The position numbers and the translations under genes were made by a program. Source: RUG714 sp964623515 (GTDB lineage: Bacteria; Bacillota; Clostridia; Oscillospirales; Acutalibacteraceae). Taken from it: a DNA stretch of 64,000 nucleotides. Location of the stretch: positions 9,697-73,696 of the forward strand of contig CAZURV010000008.1 in NCBI GenBank assembly GCA_964623515.1. The letters are read 5' to 3'. Every line of letters starts with the position of its first letter. The stretch's first letter is position 1. This document shows, one piece after another, positions 51,426-61,800 of the stretch. The notes under the pieces were generated by a model that was given only the letters and a program-made list of their open reading frames with translations, was not told the origin of the DNA and made no database searches.

Positions 51426-51454
51426 TTGCAAAATCCATTATTTTATAGTATAAT
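51426..51454 (+). promoter_or_regulatory. Promoter of the aminotransferase gene
   Basis: TTGCAA, 17 bases, TATAAT, about 50 bases before the start codon. Confidence 0.65.
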
Positions 51455-51504
51455 TCTACTGTTTTATTGCGTGAAAAATGAATTATCGAAACGGAGCAAA
51501 TGTC

Positions 51505-52788
51505 ATGAAAGAATATTTTAGTATGAGTAAAGAGGAACTTGCGGCTGAAAAAGAGTTCCTTATGAATCAGTATAAAGAAGAACAGCGCAAAGGACTGAAT
51601 CTTGATTTAAGCAGAGGAAAACCGAGTTCGGATCAGCTTGATATTTCAAATGATATGATGACAAATGTTTCCGAAGAATCCGGATTTTTGACTGAAGCAG
51701 GCGAAGATACGAGGAATTACGGTATGGGGAACGGTATTCCGGAATGTAAAGCGCTTTTTGCCGAACTTCTTGGGATTTCAGCTGAAAATGTTATAATCGG
51801 AGGGGCTTCAAGTCTCAGTTTGATGTTCGATTATATAACGCAGTGTTTAATATCCGATAAATCCGGCGAAGGATGGCTTGCATCCGGAAAGCCTGTTAAA
51901 TTTCTTTGTCCATGTCCCGGGTATGACAGACATTTCAGTATTCTAGAATACTACGGTATTGAGATGATAAATATTACGATGGAGAACGACGGACCGAATA
52001 TCGCGGAAATCGAGGAAGCGATTAAAGACGAACAGGTCAAGGGCATGTTCTGCGTTCCGAAATATTCAAATCCTACAGGTTGTACCTACAGCGATGAAAA
52101 AGTTCGTGCGATAGCGGCGCTGAAACCTTCTGCCGGCGATTTTAGGATTATCTGGGATAACGCTTATATTATTCATGACCTTGCGGATGCGGAACACGCT
52201 GATAAACTGTTGAATATTTTTGATCTGCTTCCCGAATACGGAAATGAAGATATGCTGGTTGAATTTTGCTCCACATCAAAGCTGTCTTTTTCGGGTGCGG
52301 GCGTATCTGCATTAGCCGCAAGCAAAAATAATATCGATGCGATTGCGCGCAGAATGGCTGTTCAGATTATCAGCCATGATAAAATCAATCAACTTCGTCA
52401 TACACGATTTTTCGGCGGTTTGGACGGTCTTAAGCTTCAGGCAGAAAAACACAGAAAGATTCTGTTCCCTAAATTTAAAATGGTTTTGGATATACTTGAA
52501 AAATATTTGGCACCGTGCGGTTTTGCAGACTGGACAAAACCAAACGGAGGCTATTTTATCTCGTTGAACGTTATGGAAGGAACGGCTACGCGCACCGTTG
52601 AGCTTTGCAGGCAGGCGGGAGTTACGCTTACGGCTGCTGGTTCAACCTTTCCTTACGGAATCGATCCGAAAGACAGGAACATACGTATTGCTCCGAGTTA
52701 TCCGCCTGAAGCCGAGCTGAAAATTTGTGCCGAGATTCTTGCGGTGTCCGCACGTTTGGCAGCGGTTGAAAACCTTTTGAACAAATAA
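51505..52788 (+). CDS. Aspartate aminotransferase-like PLP enzyme (subgroup Ic/AspT)
   Basis: A 427-residue fold-type I PLP aminotransferase. ATG 51505 has CGGAG upstream. It shows LNLDLSRGKPSSDQLD, GGASSLSLMFDYITQ (phosphate loop), CVPKYSNPTGCTYS, IIWDNAYIIHDL (PLP Asp and Tyr) and the Schiff-base Lys in EFCSTSKLSFSGAGVSALA. The arrangement matches the actinobacterial/clostridial AspT type rather than AspC. Aspartate is the likely amino donor; the gene is monocistronic with a terminator. Confidence 0.85.
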   Translation: MKEYFSMSKEELAAEKEFLMNQYKEEQRKGLNLDLSRGKPSSDQLDISNDMMTNVSEESGFLTEAGEDTRNYGMGNGIPECKALFAELLGISAENVIIGGASSLSLMFDYITQCLISDKSGEGWLASGKPVKFLCPCPGYDRHFSILEYYGIEMINITMENDGPNIAEIEEAIKDEQVKGMFCVPKYSNPTGCTYSDEKVRAIAALKPSAGDFRIIWDNAYIIHDLADAEHADKLLNIFDLLPEYGNEDMLVEFCSTSKLSFSGAGVSALAASKNNIDAIARRMAVQIISHDKINQLRHTRFFGGLDGLKLQAEKHRKILFPKFKMVLDILEKYLAPCGFADWTKPNGGYFISLNVMEGTATRTVELCRQAGVTLTAAGSTFPYGIDPKDRNIRIAPSYPPEAELKICAEILAVSARLAAVENLLNK

Positions 52789-52800
52789 AATAACCGCAAA

Positions 52801-52842
52801 GAAGCGCTACTGTGAAATTTCAGCTTTCACAGTAGCGCTTCT
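52801..52842 (+). terminator. Strong terminator after the aminotransferase
   Basis: A 17-bp perfect stem, GAAGCGCTACTGTGAAA with TTTCACAGTAGCGCTTC, followed by a T-rich stretch. Confidence 0.87.
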
Positions 52843-52916
52843 TGAATCTTTGAGAGTGTTTATATTCGGTTATCGGCCGGATTGTTTAATTGTGGGGTTG
52901 GCGGTTGGCCCCGTTA

Positions 52917-53333
52917 TTATAATTCTTCCTCGCTTATGACTTTGAATCCGTTTTTGCTCAAAAGCTTTGCAGTAATTCCTTTGCCGTTTATCACCTTGCC
53001 GCTAAATGAACCATCGTAAATCTGCCTGCTTCCGCAACTTGGACTGCGCTGTTTGAGTATGCAGATTTCAACTTCATTTTCCATGCATTTTTTTAATGCG
53101 GATTCTGCTCCGCATAAGTATTCTTTTGTGCAGTCTCTGCCGTCTTTGCTGATTACTCTGCCATCTTTGATTTCGCACGGACTGCGCGGCGTTTTAAGTC
53201 CGCCGTCGGTTTCCGGGCAAATCAGTATGGCTTCTCCGCGTTTATATATTTCGGCAGCTTTTTTATTCAGCATTGTTTTTCCGTCATATCTGCACAGTTT
53301 TCCGCACAAACAGGCGCTTATTGCATATTTCAT
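52917..53333 (-). CDS. DUF523 family protein
   Basis: A 138-residue protein. ATG 53333 gives the family-typical start MKYAISACLCGKLCRYDG; the frame open from 53348 adds five residues. Conserved Cys occur in SACLCGKLCRYDG, LICPETDGGL and KQRSPSCGSRQIYDG, suggesting an iron-sulfur or thiol-based site. DUF523 relatives include 2-thiouracil desulfurase (TudS), so desulfuration is a possible role, by inference. It is a monocistronic gene, divergent from nrdR. Confidence 0.85.
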   Translation of the reverse strand: MKYAISACLCGKLCRYDGKTMLNKKAAEIYKRGEAILICPETDGGLKTPRSPCEIKDGRVISKDGRDCTKEYLCGAESALKKCMENEVEICILKQRSPSCGSRQIYDGSFSGKVINGKGITAKLLSKNGFKVISEEEL

Positions 53334-53477
53334 AGATAATACACTCAACTTGTTGATGTTATGAAATCATTATATCACTACATTTGGTATTTGTAAATTG
53401 ACATAGAAGATTATAAATGATATAATTATCTTAATCATAAGGCAAAAATAAATTGATATTGAATGAGGAGAATGGAT

Positions 53478-53933
53478 ATGAAGTGCCCTTTCTGCGGTTA
53501 CGAGGAAAGCAAAGTTATTGATTCCAGACCTACTGTTGACGGCGATAAAATCCGCCGCCGCCGCGAATGCCTTGGATGCGGCAAGAGATTTACAACGCAT
53601 GAGGTGATTGAATCTGTGCCTGTTCTGGTGGTAAAAAAAGATAAATCGCGCGAGGCATTTGATTCTCAGAAGCTTTTGGGAGGCATGCTCAGAGCTTGTG
53701 AAAAAAGGCCTGTTGATTACGCGACACTTGAAAAAGCTGTGGCAGAAATTGAAGCGGCGGTTCAAAGTTCTCTTGAGAAAGAAGTTTCTTCTGAAAAAAT
53801 CGGAAAGCTTGCAATGGAAAAGCTTAAAGATATTGATGAAGTGGCTTATGTTCGTTTTGCTTCCGTATACCGTCAGTTTAAAGATGTCAGCACATTTGCT
53901 GCCGAGATAAACAATCTGCTCAGCGGCAAGTAA
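53478..53933 (+). CDS. nrdR: Transcriptional repressor NrdR
   Basis: A 151-residue repressor of ribonucleotide reductase genes. ATG 53478 follows GAGGAGA and starts MKCPFCGYEE, the zinc ribbon with the second pair in RRECLGCGKRFTTHE. The ATP-cone domain (about 46-136) begins VLVVKKDKSREAFDSQKL and senses ATP/dATP. No nrd genes are nearby. A terminator follows. Confidence 0.95.
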   Translation: MKCPFCGYEESKVIDSRPTVDGDKIRRRRECLGCGKRFTTHEVIESVPVLVVKKDKSREAFDSQKLLGGMLRACEKRPVDYATLEKAVAEIEAAVQSSLEKEVSSEKIGKLAMEKLKDIDEVAYVRFASVYRQFKDVSTFAAEINNLLSGK

Positions 53934-53946
53934 AACCGCTTTATCC

Positions 53947-53972
53947 GCCGATACAGTCGTATCGGCATTTTT
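53947..53972 (+). terminator. Terminator after nrdR
   Basis: GCCGATAC-AGTC-GTATCGGC followed by ATTTTTTG. Confidence 0.85.
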
Positions 53973-54077
53973 TGTATATTCGTATTTTTGGTATAGCTGT
54001 AAGAGAAATGGGAAATGTACAATAACGATACATTTTGCCTTTAATCCTTTTTATCCCTGTTTGGTTTAACCCTGATA

Positions 54078-54106
54078 TTGCAAGTTAAAAAGTTTTATTT
54101 TATAAT
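54078..54106 (+). promoter_or_regulatory. Promoter of the hprK operon
   Basis: TTGCAA, 17 bases, TATAAT, 44 bases before the hprK start. Confidence 0.65.
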
Positions 54107-54150
54107 AAAATTGGTTCTGGTTTTGTATATAATATTTAAGGAGAAAGAAA

Positions 54151-55086
54151 ATGCAAGAACAAGAAGAAGTTAAATCCGTACCTCTGTCGGTGATTATAAA
54201 AAAAGAAAAATATACGCCGGTTTATCTCCCCAAACCTGCGGAAGATATTCTTATAACTACGTCAAACGTAAACAGACCGAGCCTTATGTTTTCCGGATAT
54301 ACCGAATCTTTTGACAATACGCGCCTTCAGTTTATCGGATATATGGAGAGCGGCTATCTTAAGAGTATGACCGAAGAGGAAAGATATCGCGCAGTAGAAA
54401 CACTCTTATCCGCAAAGCCTCCCGCAATTATTTTTACGAGAGATCAGAAACCTTTGGAAACGTTTCTCAAACTTGCCGAAAAATACGGAGTTGCCATTCT
54501 TACAACGCACGAAACAACTTCGCTGGCTTCTTCATCCGTTTCGTATTTTCTTTCGGAACAACTTGTTCCCGTACTCATTAAGCACGGCGTTCTCGTTGAG
54601 GTTTACGGTGAGGGCGTGCTTATTATGGGTGACAGCGGCGTAGGAAAAAGCGAGGCGGCGCTTGAACTTATCACCAGAGGGCACAGGCTGATTGCCGATG
54701 ATGTTGTGGAAATCAGGAAAATCAATAATCAGACCATTTCCGGAATGAGTCCCGAAAATATACGTCATTATATTGAAGTCCGGGGTGTTGGAATTATTGA
54801 TGTGCGCCGCCTTTTCGGCGTAGGAGCCGTTAAATATCGTCAGAAAATTCATATGGCGGTGGAATTGGAAAACTGGGATTTTGATAAGGTATATAATGTG
54901 ATTGGCCTTGAAGAAGAAAAAATTGATATAATGGGAGTGAAAATCCCTTATATGCTCGTTCCGATAAAGCCGGGTAGAAACGTTGCCACGATTATAGAAG
55001 TTGCCGCAAGAAGCAACCGTGAAAAGAAAATGGGCTTTAACGCCGCAAAAGAACTTATGGATAAATTGGAAGATGAGTTCAGTTAA
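54151..55086 (+). CDS. hprK: HPr kinase/phosphorylase
   Basis: A 311-residue bifunctional enzyme that phosphorylates or dephosphorylates HPr at Ser46 and so controls carbon catabolite repression. The P-loop is IMGDSGVGKSEAALELI (near 157-173), the family Asp-Asp is in HRLIADDVVEI, and the signature is EVRGVGIIDVRRLFGVGAV (near 209). AAGGAG precedes ATG 54151. It heads the hprK-ROK-murB-rapZ-whiA-dnaE run. Confidence 0.96.
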   Translation: MQEQEEVKSVPLSVIIKKEKYTPVYLPKPAEDILITTSNVNRPSLMFSGYTESFDNTRLQFIGYMESGYLKSMTEEERYRAVETLLSAKPPAIIFTRDQKPLETFLKLAEKYGVAILTTHETTSLASSSVSYFLSEQLVPVLIKHGVLVEVYGEGVLIMGDSGVGKSEAALELITRGHRLIADDVVEIRKINNQTISGMSPENIRHYIEVRGVGIIDVRRLFGVGAVKYRQKIHMAVELENWDFDKVYNVIGLEEEKIDIMGVKIPYMLVPIKPGRNVATIIEVAARSNREKKMGFNAAKELMDKLEDEFS

Positions 55087-55110
55087 GAATCAGGTTAAGC
55101 TTAGGAAAGG

Positions 55111-55172
55111 ATACGATACGGCTTGAAACGCAATTTTTTGAATTGCTATTTTAGCAATATTCTGTATCGTAT
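55111..55172 (+). promoter_or_regulatory. Structured leader with two alternative hairpins before the ROK gene
   Basis: An outer stem ATACGATAC (55111) / GTATCGTAT (55164) encloses two hairpins that share bases: GCAATT (55130) with AATTGC (55141), or ATTGCTA (55142) with TAGCAAT (55152). Only one inner hairpin can form at a time. No T run follows. Confidence 0.45.
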
Positions 55173-55182
55173 GGCGATTATT

Positions 55183-56160
55183 ATGTATAATATAGGTATT
55201 GATTTAGGCGGCACAAATATTGTTGCCGGAGTAGTTGACGATAGCTGTAGCATCATTGGAAAAGGCAAGTGTAAAACGTCTTTGCCACGTTCGGCGGAGG
55301 AAATATTTGATGATATGGGTTCTGCTGTTAACAACGCTTTGAAAGAAGCGGCAATTACACTTGACGATGTTTATTCCATCGGGTTGGGAACGCCGGGTGC
55401 TGTTGACGAAAAGGACGGAGTTATAACGTTTTCCGCCAATCTTAAATTTCATAACGTAAGAGCCGTTAATATGCTGAAAGAGCGCTTCGATAAAAAAATA
55501 TTTATCGGTAACGATGCCAATTGCGCAGCTTTCGGGGAATTCCTTGCTGGGGCAGGAAAAAACAGTAGCATTCGGGATATGATTGCCGTAACGCTCGGTA
55601 CGGGAGTCGGGAGCGGCATCATAATCGATGGCAGAATCCTCACGGGATTTAACGGCGCGGCCGGAGAACTCGGGCATATGGTAATTCAGGTAAACGGAGT
55701 ATCGTGCAACTGCGGACGAAAAGGTTGCTGGGAAACATATGCCAGTGCTTCGGGTCTTATTCGTATGACAAAAGAACTATATGAAAAAACAGGAGATCCC
55801 GCAATTAAAGAGGCTGTTGAAGCCGAAGGAGAAATCAATGCAAAAATCGCTTATATGGCGGCAAGAAGCGGGAGCAAAAACTGTGCGGATTTAATTGATA
55901 AATATGCGTTTTATGTTGCATGCGGACTTACAAATATTATCAATGCTTTTGAACCGCAGGTTGTTTGTATCGGCGGCGGTGTAAGCCATGAAGGAGACGC
56001 TTTGCTGACTCCTGTTAAAAAATATGTTGCTGAAGAAAGCTATACCAAAAATAATCCACTTGATGAACAGACGGTCATCAGGCTTGCGGAACTCGGCAAC
56101 GATGCGGGAATTATCGGCGCAGCAATGCTTTATAAAAATTACGAGAATGAGTTGAGGTAA
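55183..56160 (+). CDS. ROK-family glucokinase
   Basis: A 325-residue sugar kinase. The start ATG 55183 gives the family N-terminus MYNIGIDLGGTNIVAGVVD; a TTG at 55123 with AGGAAAGG upstream would add 20 residues and cannot be excluded, and ATG 55183 has no ribosome site of its own. Further motifs: NDANCAAFGEF (near 105), TLGTGVGSGIIIDG, the ExGH motif GELGHMVIQV (near 155) and the zinc site CNCGRKGCWETYAS. Glucose is the likely substrate. It follows hprK, a plausible catabolic grouping. Confidence 0.88.
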   Translation: MYNIGIDLGGTNIVAGVVDDSCSIIGKGKCKTSLPRSAEEIFDDMGSAVNNALKEAAITLDDVYSIGLGTPGAVDEKDGVITFSANLKFHNVRAVNMLKERFDKKIFIGNDANCAAFGEFLAGAGKNSSIRDMIAVTLGTGVGSGIIIDGRILTGFNGAAGELGHMVIQVNGVSCNCGRKGCWETYASASGLIRMTKELYEKTGDPAIKEAVEAEGEINAKIAYMAARSGSKNCADLIDKYAFYVACGLTNIINAFEPQVVCIGGGVSHEGDALLTPVKKYVAEESYTKNNPLDEQTVIRLAELGNDAGIIGAAMLYKNYENELR

Positions 56161-56162
56161 AT

Positions 56163-57083
56163 ATGTTCAACGATTTATGTATATTTGCAAAGAAAAACGG
56201 CTGCCGTGTTCTTGAGAATGAACCTATGAAAAAACACACGTCTTTTCATATAGGAGGTCCGGCAAAGCTTTTTATTGAACCGTCGGATAAAGAATCGCTT
56301 TTGAGAGTTATAAAAAAAGCGGGGAAACTTGCGGTTCCATATGCCGTTATAGGCAACGGTTCCAATTTGCTTGCAGAGGATGGCGGTTTTGACGGCGCGG
56401 TTATTCATTTAGGGGAAAGATTCGGCAAAATCATGCTGGCAGACGAAGAAACTATATTCTGTGAAGCGGGCGCAAATTTGATGAAAGTATGCAATTTTGC
56501 GCTTGAAAACAGTCTGACCGGTTTGGAATTTGCTTATGGTATACCCGGAAGTGCAGGTGGAGCGGTATTTATGAACGCCGGTGCGTACGGCGGAGAAATG
56601 AAAGACGTTATATGCAAATGTGAGCACATTACGGATAAGCTTCATTTTGGCGAATATGCTCCTGATGCATTGAATCTCGGTTATCGTTACAGCGTTTACA
56701 GCGATAATAATTTTATAATAACAGGTATATATTTGAAACTTCGTAAAGGTGATAAATCCACCATAAAATCGTGTATGACGGAACTTTACGGCAGACGGAA
56801 AGAGAAACAGCCGCTTGAATATCCGAGTGCAGGAAGCACTTTTAAGCGTCCTGATGGATATTTTGCGGGGAAATTGATTCAGGACTGTGGTTTGATGGGT
56901 CGGCGTGTCGGCGGTGCAATGGTAAGTGAAAAGCACGCCGGGTTTGTTATCAATTACGACAATGCAACCTGCGAAGATGTGTTAAGTCTTTGTAATTGCA
57001 TTGAAAAAACGGTTTATGAAGAATATGGCGTGCATCTCTGCAAAGAGGTCAAATTACTTTCTCAGGTGAAAAAATGGAATTGA
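56163..57083 (+). CDS. murB: UDP-N-acetylenolpyruvoylglucosamine reductase
   Basis: A 306-residue FAD enzyme that makes UDP-MurNAc, a cytoplasmic step of peptidoglycan synthesis. FAD-binding segments are HTSFHIGGPAKLFIEP (near 24), VIGNGSNLL (near 61) and GLEFAYGIPGSAGGAVFMNAGAYG (near 120). The catalytic Ser is in YPSAGSTFKRP and the C-terminal Glu in GVHLCKEVKLL; this is the type IIa MurB. It overlaps rapZ by ten bases. Confidence 0.96.
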   Translation: MFNDLCIFAKKNGCRVLENEPMKKHTSFHIGGPAKLFIEPSDKESLLRVIKKAGKLAVPYAVIGNGSNLLAEDGGFDGAVIHLGERFGKIMLADEETIFCEAGANLMKVCNFALENSLTGLEFAYGIPGSAGGAVFMNAGAYGGEMKDVICKCEHITDKLHFGEYAPDALNLGYRYSVYSDNNFIITGIYLKLRKGDKSTIKSCMTELYGRRKEKQPLEYPSAGSTFKRPDGYFAGKLIQDCGLMGRRVGGAMVSEKHAGFVINYDNATCEDVLSLCNCIEKTVYEEYGVHLCKEVKLLSQVKKWN

Positions 57084-57931
57084 TTTTTGTCAGCGGCGTA
57101 TCCGGCGCAGGTAAATCAAGAGCAATGGATGTACTGGAAGATTTGGATTTCTACTGTGTGGATAATATGCCGCCCAAGCTGATTCCCGTTTTTCTTGACT
57201 TAATCAATAACAACGGGGATAATTATAAAAAAGTTGCGATTGCCACGGATATAAGAGGCGGAGATTTCTTTTATGAATTCGGAAATACGCTTTCTGCTCT
57301 GCGTGAGAACGGCACAGCATATAAAATTATTTATATGGATTGTTCCGATGAAGTACTTCTTAAGCGCTATAAGCTGAGCAGAAGAAGACATCCTCTGATG
57401 GAATCCGATGATGTAAATATTCTTGAAGCCGTAACACGTGAAAAAAAGGCACTTACTACAATCAGGGGTATGGCAGATTATGTGATTGATACAACCTTTC
57501 TGGAACCATATCAGCTTAAAGAACGTCTGCTTTCCATTCTCAACACCGGCGGAGCGGAGGGTATGCATATTTACTGTATGTCTTTCGGATTTAAATACGG
57601 TGTTCCGACCGAGGCCGATTTAATGTTTGATGTAAGATGTCTGCCGAATCCGTTTTATATCCCGGAGCTAAAAATAAAAACCGGAAAAGACGAAGACGTC
57701 CGCAGTTACGTGATGTCTTTCAGTGAAGCGGAAACGCTGTTGGAAAAGCTTTGTGATTTAGTTGATTATCTGATTCCTTATTATGAAAAAGAGGGTAAGA
57801 ACCAGCTCGTTATAGCCGTAGGCTGTTCAGGCGGACGGCATCGTTCCGTTGTTTTTGCGGAGGCCATAGCCAAAAGCCTTAATGATAAGGGAATTAAGGC
57901 AAATATTAATCATAGGGATATAAAAAAATAA
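57074..57931 (+). CDS. rapZ: RapZ/YvcJ family nucleotide-binding protein
   Basis: A 285-residue P-loop protein. Walker A is VSGVSGAGKSRAMDVLED (near 6-23), Walker B is IYMDCSDEVLLKRY (near 92), and the C-terminal domain contains SFGFKYGVPTEADLMFDVR and AVGCSGGRHRSVV. In proteobacteria RapZ guides RNase E on GlmZ; in Firmicutes YvcJ affects competence and binds GTP. The gene normally pairs with yvcK and whiA; here yvcK is missing and whiA starts two bases after the stop. Confidence 0.94.
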   Translation: MELIFVSGVSGAGKSRAMDVLEDLDFYCVDNMPPKLIPVFLDLINNNGDNYKKVAIATDIRGGDFFYEFGNTLSALRENGTAYKIIYMDCSDEVLLKRYKLSRRRHPLMESDDVNILEAVTREKKALTTIRGMADYVIDTTFLEPYQLKERLLSILNTGGAEGMHIYCMSFGFKYGVPTEADLMFDVRCLPNPFYIPELKIKTGKDEDVRSYVMSFSEAETLLEKLCDLVDYLIPYYEKEGKNQLVIAVGCSGGRHRSVVFAEAIAKSLNDKGIKANINHRDIKK

Positions 57932-57932
57932 A

Positions 57933-58835
57933 ATGTCTTTTACAACAGATGTAAAAACTGAATTGCTTTCTTTGGATTTCGCACAGGAATGCTGTTATCA
58001 CGCCTTCAGCTACGGTATGCTGCTTTTTGCGGGATCTTTTTCGCGTTCTTCCATGTATATTAAAACGGAAAACGCGCAGACAGCCGGGAAATACAATGAA
58101 ATTGTAAAATCTATATGCGGTTGCGGATGCAGCATTAGTCAGAGCGGCGGAAGTGTGATTACCGTAAGCGTGGACGATGAAAATAATCGTCTTGCAGTGC
58201 TTAAAAGGTTCGGTCTTTCCGGCAGTGAAATCGCTATGCGAATAAACTACGGCAACATTGAATGTCCGGACTGTACGAACGCGTTTATTGCAGGCGCATT
58301 CTGCGCATGCGGTTCCGTATCCGATCCGGTAAAAGAATATCATCTTGAATTCTGCGTAAGTTCAAAAATGTTATGTGCGGATTTGTTGAGCCTTTTGCGG
58401 GAAGTCGATATGGATATTGATATCAAACCCAAAGAAATAGCAAGAAAATATTCCAATGTTATTTATATAAAAGAAAGCGGCAGAATTGCAGATTTGGTAA
58501 TGTATATGGGCGCAATTAATTCCGGTTTTGAAATTATGAATACGATAGTCGAAAAGAATATACGGAACAAGGCAAACAGAATCTCAAACTGTGATACCGC
58601 GAATTTAGATAAAACCATCAAAGCAGGCGTTGCGCAGTCGGAAGCCGTAAAGAAAATTATCAGTGTGGGTGGAATAACTGCAATTCCGGAGGAACTGCGC
58701 GCGCTTGCACTTCTGAGAATGGATAATCCGGATATGACGCTCAAAGAACTCACAGAATGTCTGGAAGAACCGATTTCGCGTTCGGGAGTCAATCACCGCC
58801 TTAAAAAGTTGGAAAGAATGGCGAAGGAATTATAA
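57933..58835 (+). CDS. whiA: DNA-binding protein WhiA
   Basis: A 300-residue protein with an N-terminal LAGLIDADG-like domain (about 1-180, with CTNAFIAGAFCACGSVSDPVK, shown in part) and a C-terminal HTH domain (about 215-300, LRMDNPDMTLKELTECL). WhiA regulates sporulation in Streptomyces and growth and division in Firmicutes. It begins MSFTTDVKTELLSL, the family start. The ribosome site is poor, so coupling to rapZ is likely. Confidence 0.94.
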   Translation: MSFTTDVKTELLSLDFAQECCYHAFSYGMLLFAGSFSRSSMYIKTENAQTAGKYNEIVKSICGCGCSISQSGGSVITVSVDDENNRLAVLKRFGLSGSEIAMRINYGNIECPDCTNAFIAGAFCACGSVSDPVKEYHLEFCVSSKMLCADLLSLLREVDMDIDIKPKEIARKYSNVIYIKESGRIADLVMYMGAINSGFEIMNTIVEKNIRNKANRISNCDTANLDKTIKAGVAQSEAVKKIISVGGITAIPEELRALALLRMDNPDMTLKELTECLEEPISRSGVNHRLKKLERMAKEL

Positions 58836-58837
58836 AT

Positions 58838-61800
58838 ATGTTTACGCATTTGCATGTTCATACCGAATACAGCCTGCTTGACGGCGCATGTCGCATAGAA
58901 GAACTGGTTATACGCGCAAAAGAACTCGGGCAGACATCGCTTGCCATAACAGACCACGGCGTAATGTACGGCGCTGTGGAGTTTTTTAATGCCTGTAAAA
59001 AACATGGAATTAAGCCGATTATCGGGTGCGAGGTTTATGTTGCCAAGCGTTCGCGGTTTGATAAAGTGAAAAAAATTGATGATGAGAGGCATCATCTTCT
59101 GCTTTTATGCCGGAATGAAGAAGGTTATAAAAATCTTATCAATATCGTTTCAAAATCGTGGACGGAGGGGTTTTATACAAAGCCGCGCGTGGATAAGGAA
59201 CTTCTCCAGAAGTACAGCGGAGGGCTTACGGCTCTTTCGGCATGCCTTGCCGGAGAGATACCGAGACTGCTTTCTTCGGGTGATTTTGAAAGCGCACAGA
59301 AAACCGCTTTATGGTACAGAGATGTTTTCGGCGATGGAAATTATTATCTGGAAATTCAGGATCACGGACTGCCTGAAGAAAAAAAGATTTTTCCGCTTAT
59401 CTGTGAGTTGTCTGAAAAAACGGGTATACCGCTTGCGGCAACGAATGACGTACATTATGTAAAAAAAGAAGACGCTTATGTGCAGAAGGTTTTGCTTTGC
59501 ATTCAAACGAATCATACAATTGATGAAAGTTTCGGTATGGAGTTTCAAACCGAGGAATTTTACTTAAAATCAGAAGATGAAATGCGCAATCTATTTCCTG
59601 AAAGGGCCGTTGAAAACACCGCGCGAATAGCAGATAAATGCAACTTTGAATTTGAGTTCGGCAATACGAAACTCCCGAATTACGATGTTCCCGGAGATAT
59701 GACGCATTATGAGTATTTCCGCAGACTGTGTGAGAACGGATTTAAACGCAGATACGGCAGCAACGCGCCGGATTCTTATCGCGAACGTATGAATTATGAA
59801 CTTCGTATAATCAAGCAAATGGGATATGTGGATTATTATCTCATCGTCTGGGATTATATTCAGTTTGCAAAAAGCAAAGGGATAGCAGTAGGTCCGGGCA
59901 GAGGATCGGGCGCGGGCAGCATCTGTGCATACTGCATCGGAATAACGGAACTCGACCCGATGAAGTATGGATTGATTTTTGAACGCTTTTTAAATCCTGA
60001 AAGAATCAGTATGCCTGATTTTGATGTTGATTTTTGTTATGAACGCCGTCAGGAAGTCATAGATTATGTTATTGATAAGTACGGCGCAGACCATGTGGCG
60101 CAGATTATTACTTTCGGCACAATGGCGGCAAGAGGAGCAATCCGCGATGTTGGCCGTGTGCTCGGTATGCCATACGGTACAGTTGACCGCATTGCAAAGC
60201 TCGTGCCCCGCGCTTTGAACATAACGATCGAGCGTGCGCTGGAGCAGAGTGCGGATTTGAAAAATATATATGAAAATGATTCTCAGGTGAAAAAGCTTAT
60301 AGATACCGCGCGCCGGATAGAGGGTATGCCGCGCAACGCTTCCACGCATGCGGCAGGCGTTGTGATTACCCATAATTCCGTTGACTCGTATGTTCCGCTT
60401 TCAAAAAATGATGATGCTGTGGTAACGCAGTATACGATGACCGTACTGGAAAGCCTTGGGCTTTTGAAAATGGATTTTCTCGGTTTGCGTACGCTTACGG
60501 TTATCAGCGATACGGAAAAAATGGTTCGTAAAAAGGATCCTGCTTTTCGTGCGGAGAATATACCGCTCAACGATAAAAATGTTTACAAAATGATTTCCAA
60601 AGGACAAACTGACGGCGTTTTTCAGTTTGAAAGTCCCGGTATGCGTCAGATGCTTATCGGGCTTCAGCCCGAAAGTTTGGAAGATTTGATAGCAAGCATT
60701 TCTCTTTACCGTCCAGGACCTGCAAAATCCATACCCGAATATACCAGAAACCGTCATAATCCCGGTTTGGTTAAATATAAAGCGGAAGCTTTGAAACCTA
60801 TCCTCAGTGTTACCTATGGATGCCTTGTCTATCAGGAACAGGTTATGCAGGTGTTCAGAGAGCTTGCGGGTTATTCCTACGGCAGAGCTGATGTTGTCCG
60901 CCGTGCTATGAGTAAGAAAAAACGCGATGTGATGGACAAGGAACGGCAATATTTTGTTTACGGAAAGCCTGATGAAAATATTGACGGCGCGGTCAAGCGG
61001 GGAATTTCCGAAAAAACGGCGAATGAGCTTTTTGACGATATGTTGACTTTTTCGGAATATGCTTTTAACAAATCTCACGCCGCATGCTATGCTTTTGTTG
61101 CTTATCAAACGGCATGGCTTAAATATCATTATCCGTGTGAATTTATGGCGGGACTGCTTACTTCCGTGCTGGATGATTTTAATAAGGTGGCGCTGTATAT
61201 TGCTGAATGCGCACGAATCGGAATACAAGTTCTGCCGCCACATGTTAATGAAAGCGATTTTGGCTTTACAGTTGTAAACGGGAATATCAGATTCGGACTT
61301 CTTGCAATCAAAAATCTGGGAAGCGGATTTATCAAATCTATCATCAACGAACGTGAAAACGGCGTATTTACAACCTTTTACGATTTCTGCAAACGTCTTT
61401 ACGGCAGAGATTTTAACCGCCGCGCACTTGAAAGCCTTATCAAATGCGGTGCGCTGGACGGATTGGGCGCAAATCGAAGGCAGATGCTTCAGTCCGTTGA
61501 TTTAATTCTCAATGAGCTCGGAAGTGAAAAGAAAAGGAATATTGACGGGCAGCTCGGATTCTTTGACGTATCGGAAGATTTAATTGAAGAGGAGTTTAAG
61601 CTTCCCGATGTTGATGAACTTCCCGAAGACGAGCTGCTGGCAATGGAAAAAGAAACTGTCGGACTTTATATAACCGGGCATCCGCTTGCAAAATATTTGC
61701 CTGCGGGAAAGAAAATCGGTGCCGTGCCCATCTCGGATATTTTAGCGGGAAGTAAAGAGGAAAACGGCGTTTATACTGATGGAGAGCGTGTTAAAATTCT

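Noticed and set aside
55123..55182. N-terminal 20-residue extension of the ROK kinase from TTG 55123
   Set aside because: Not part of the family and overlaps an inverted-repeat structure; kept only as an alternative start.
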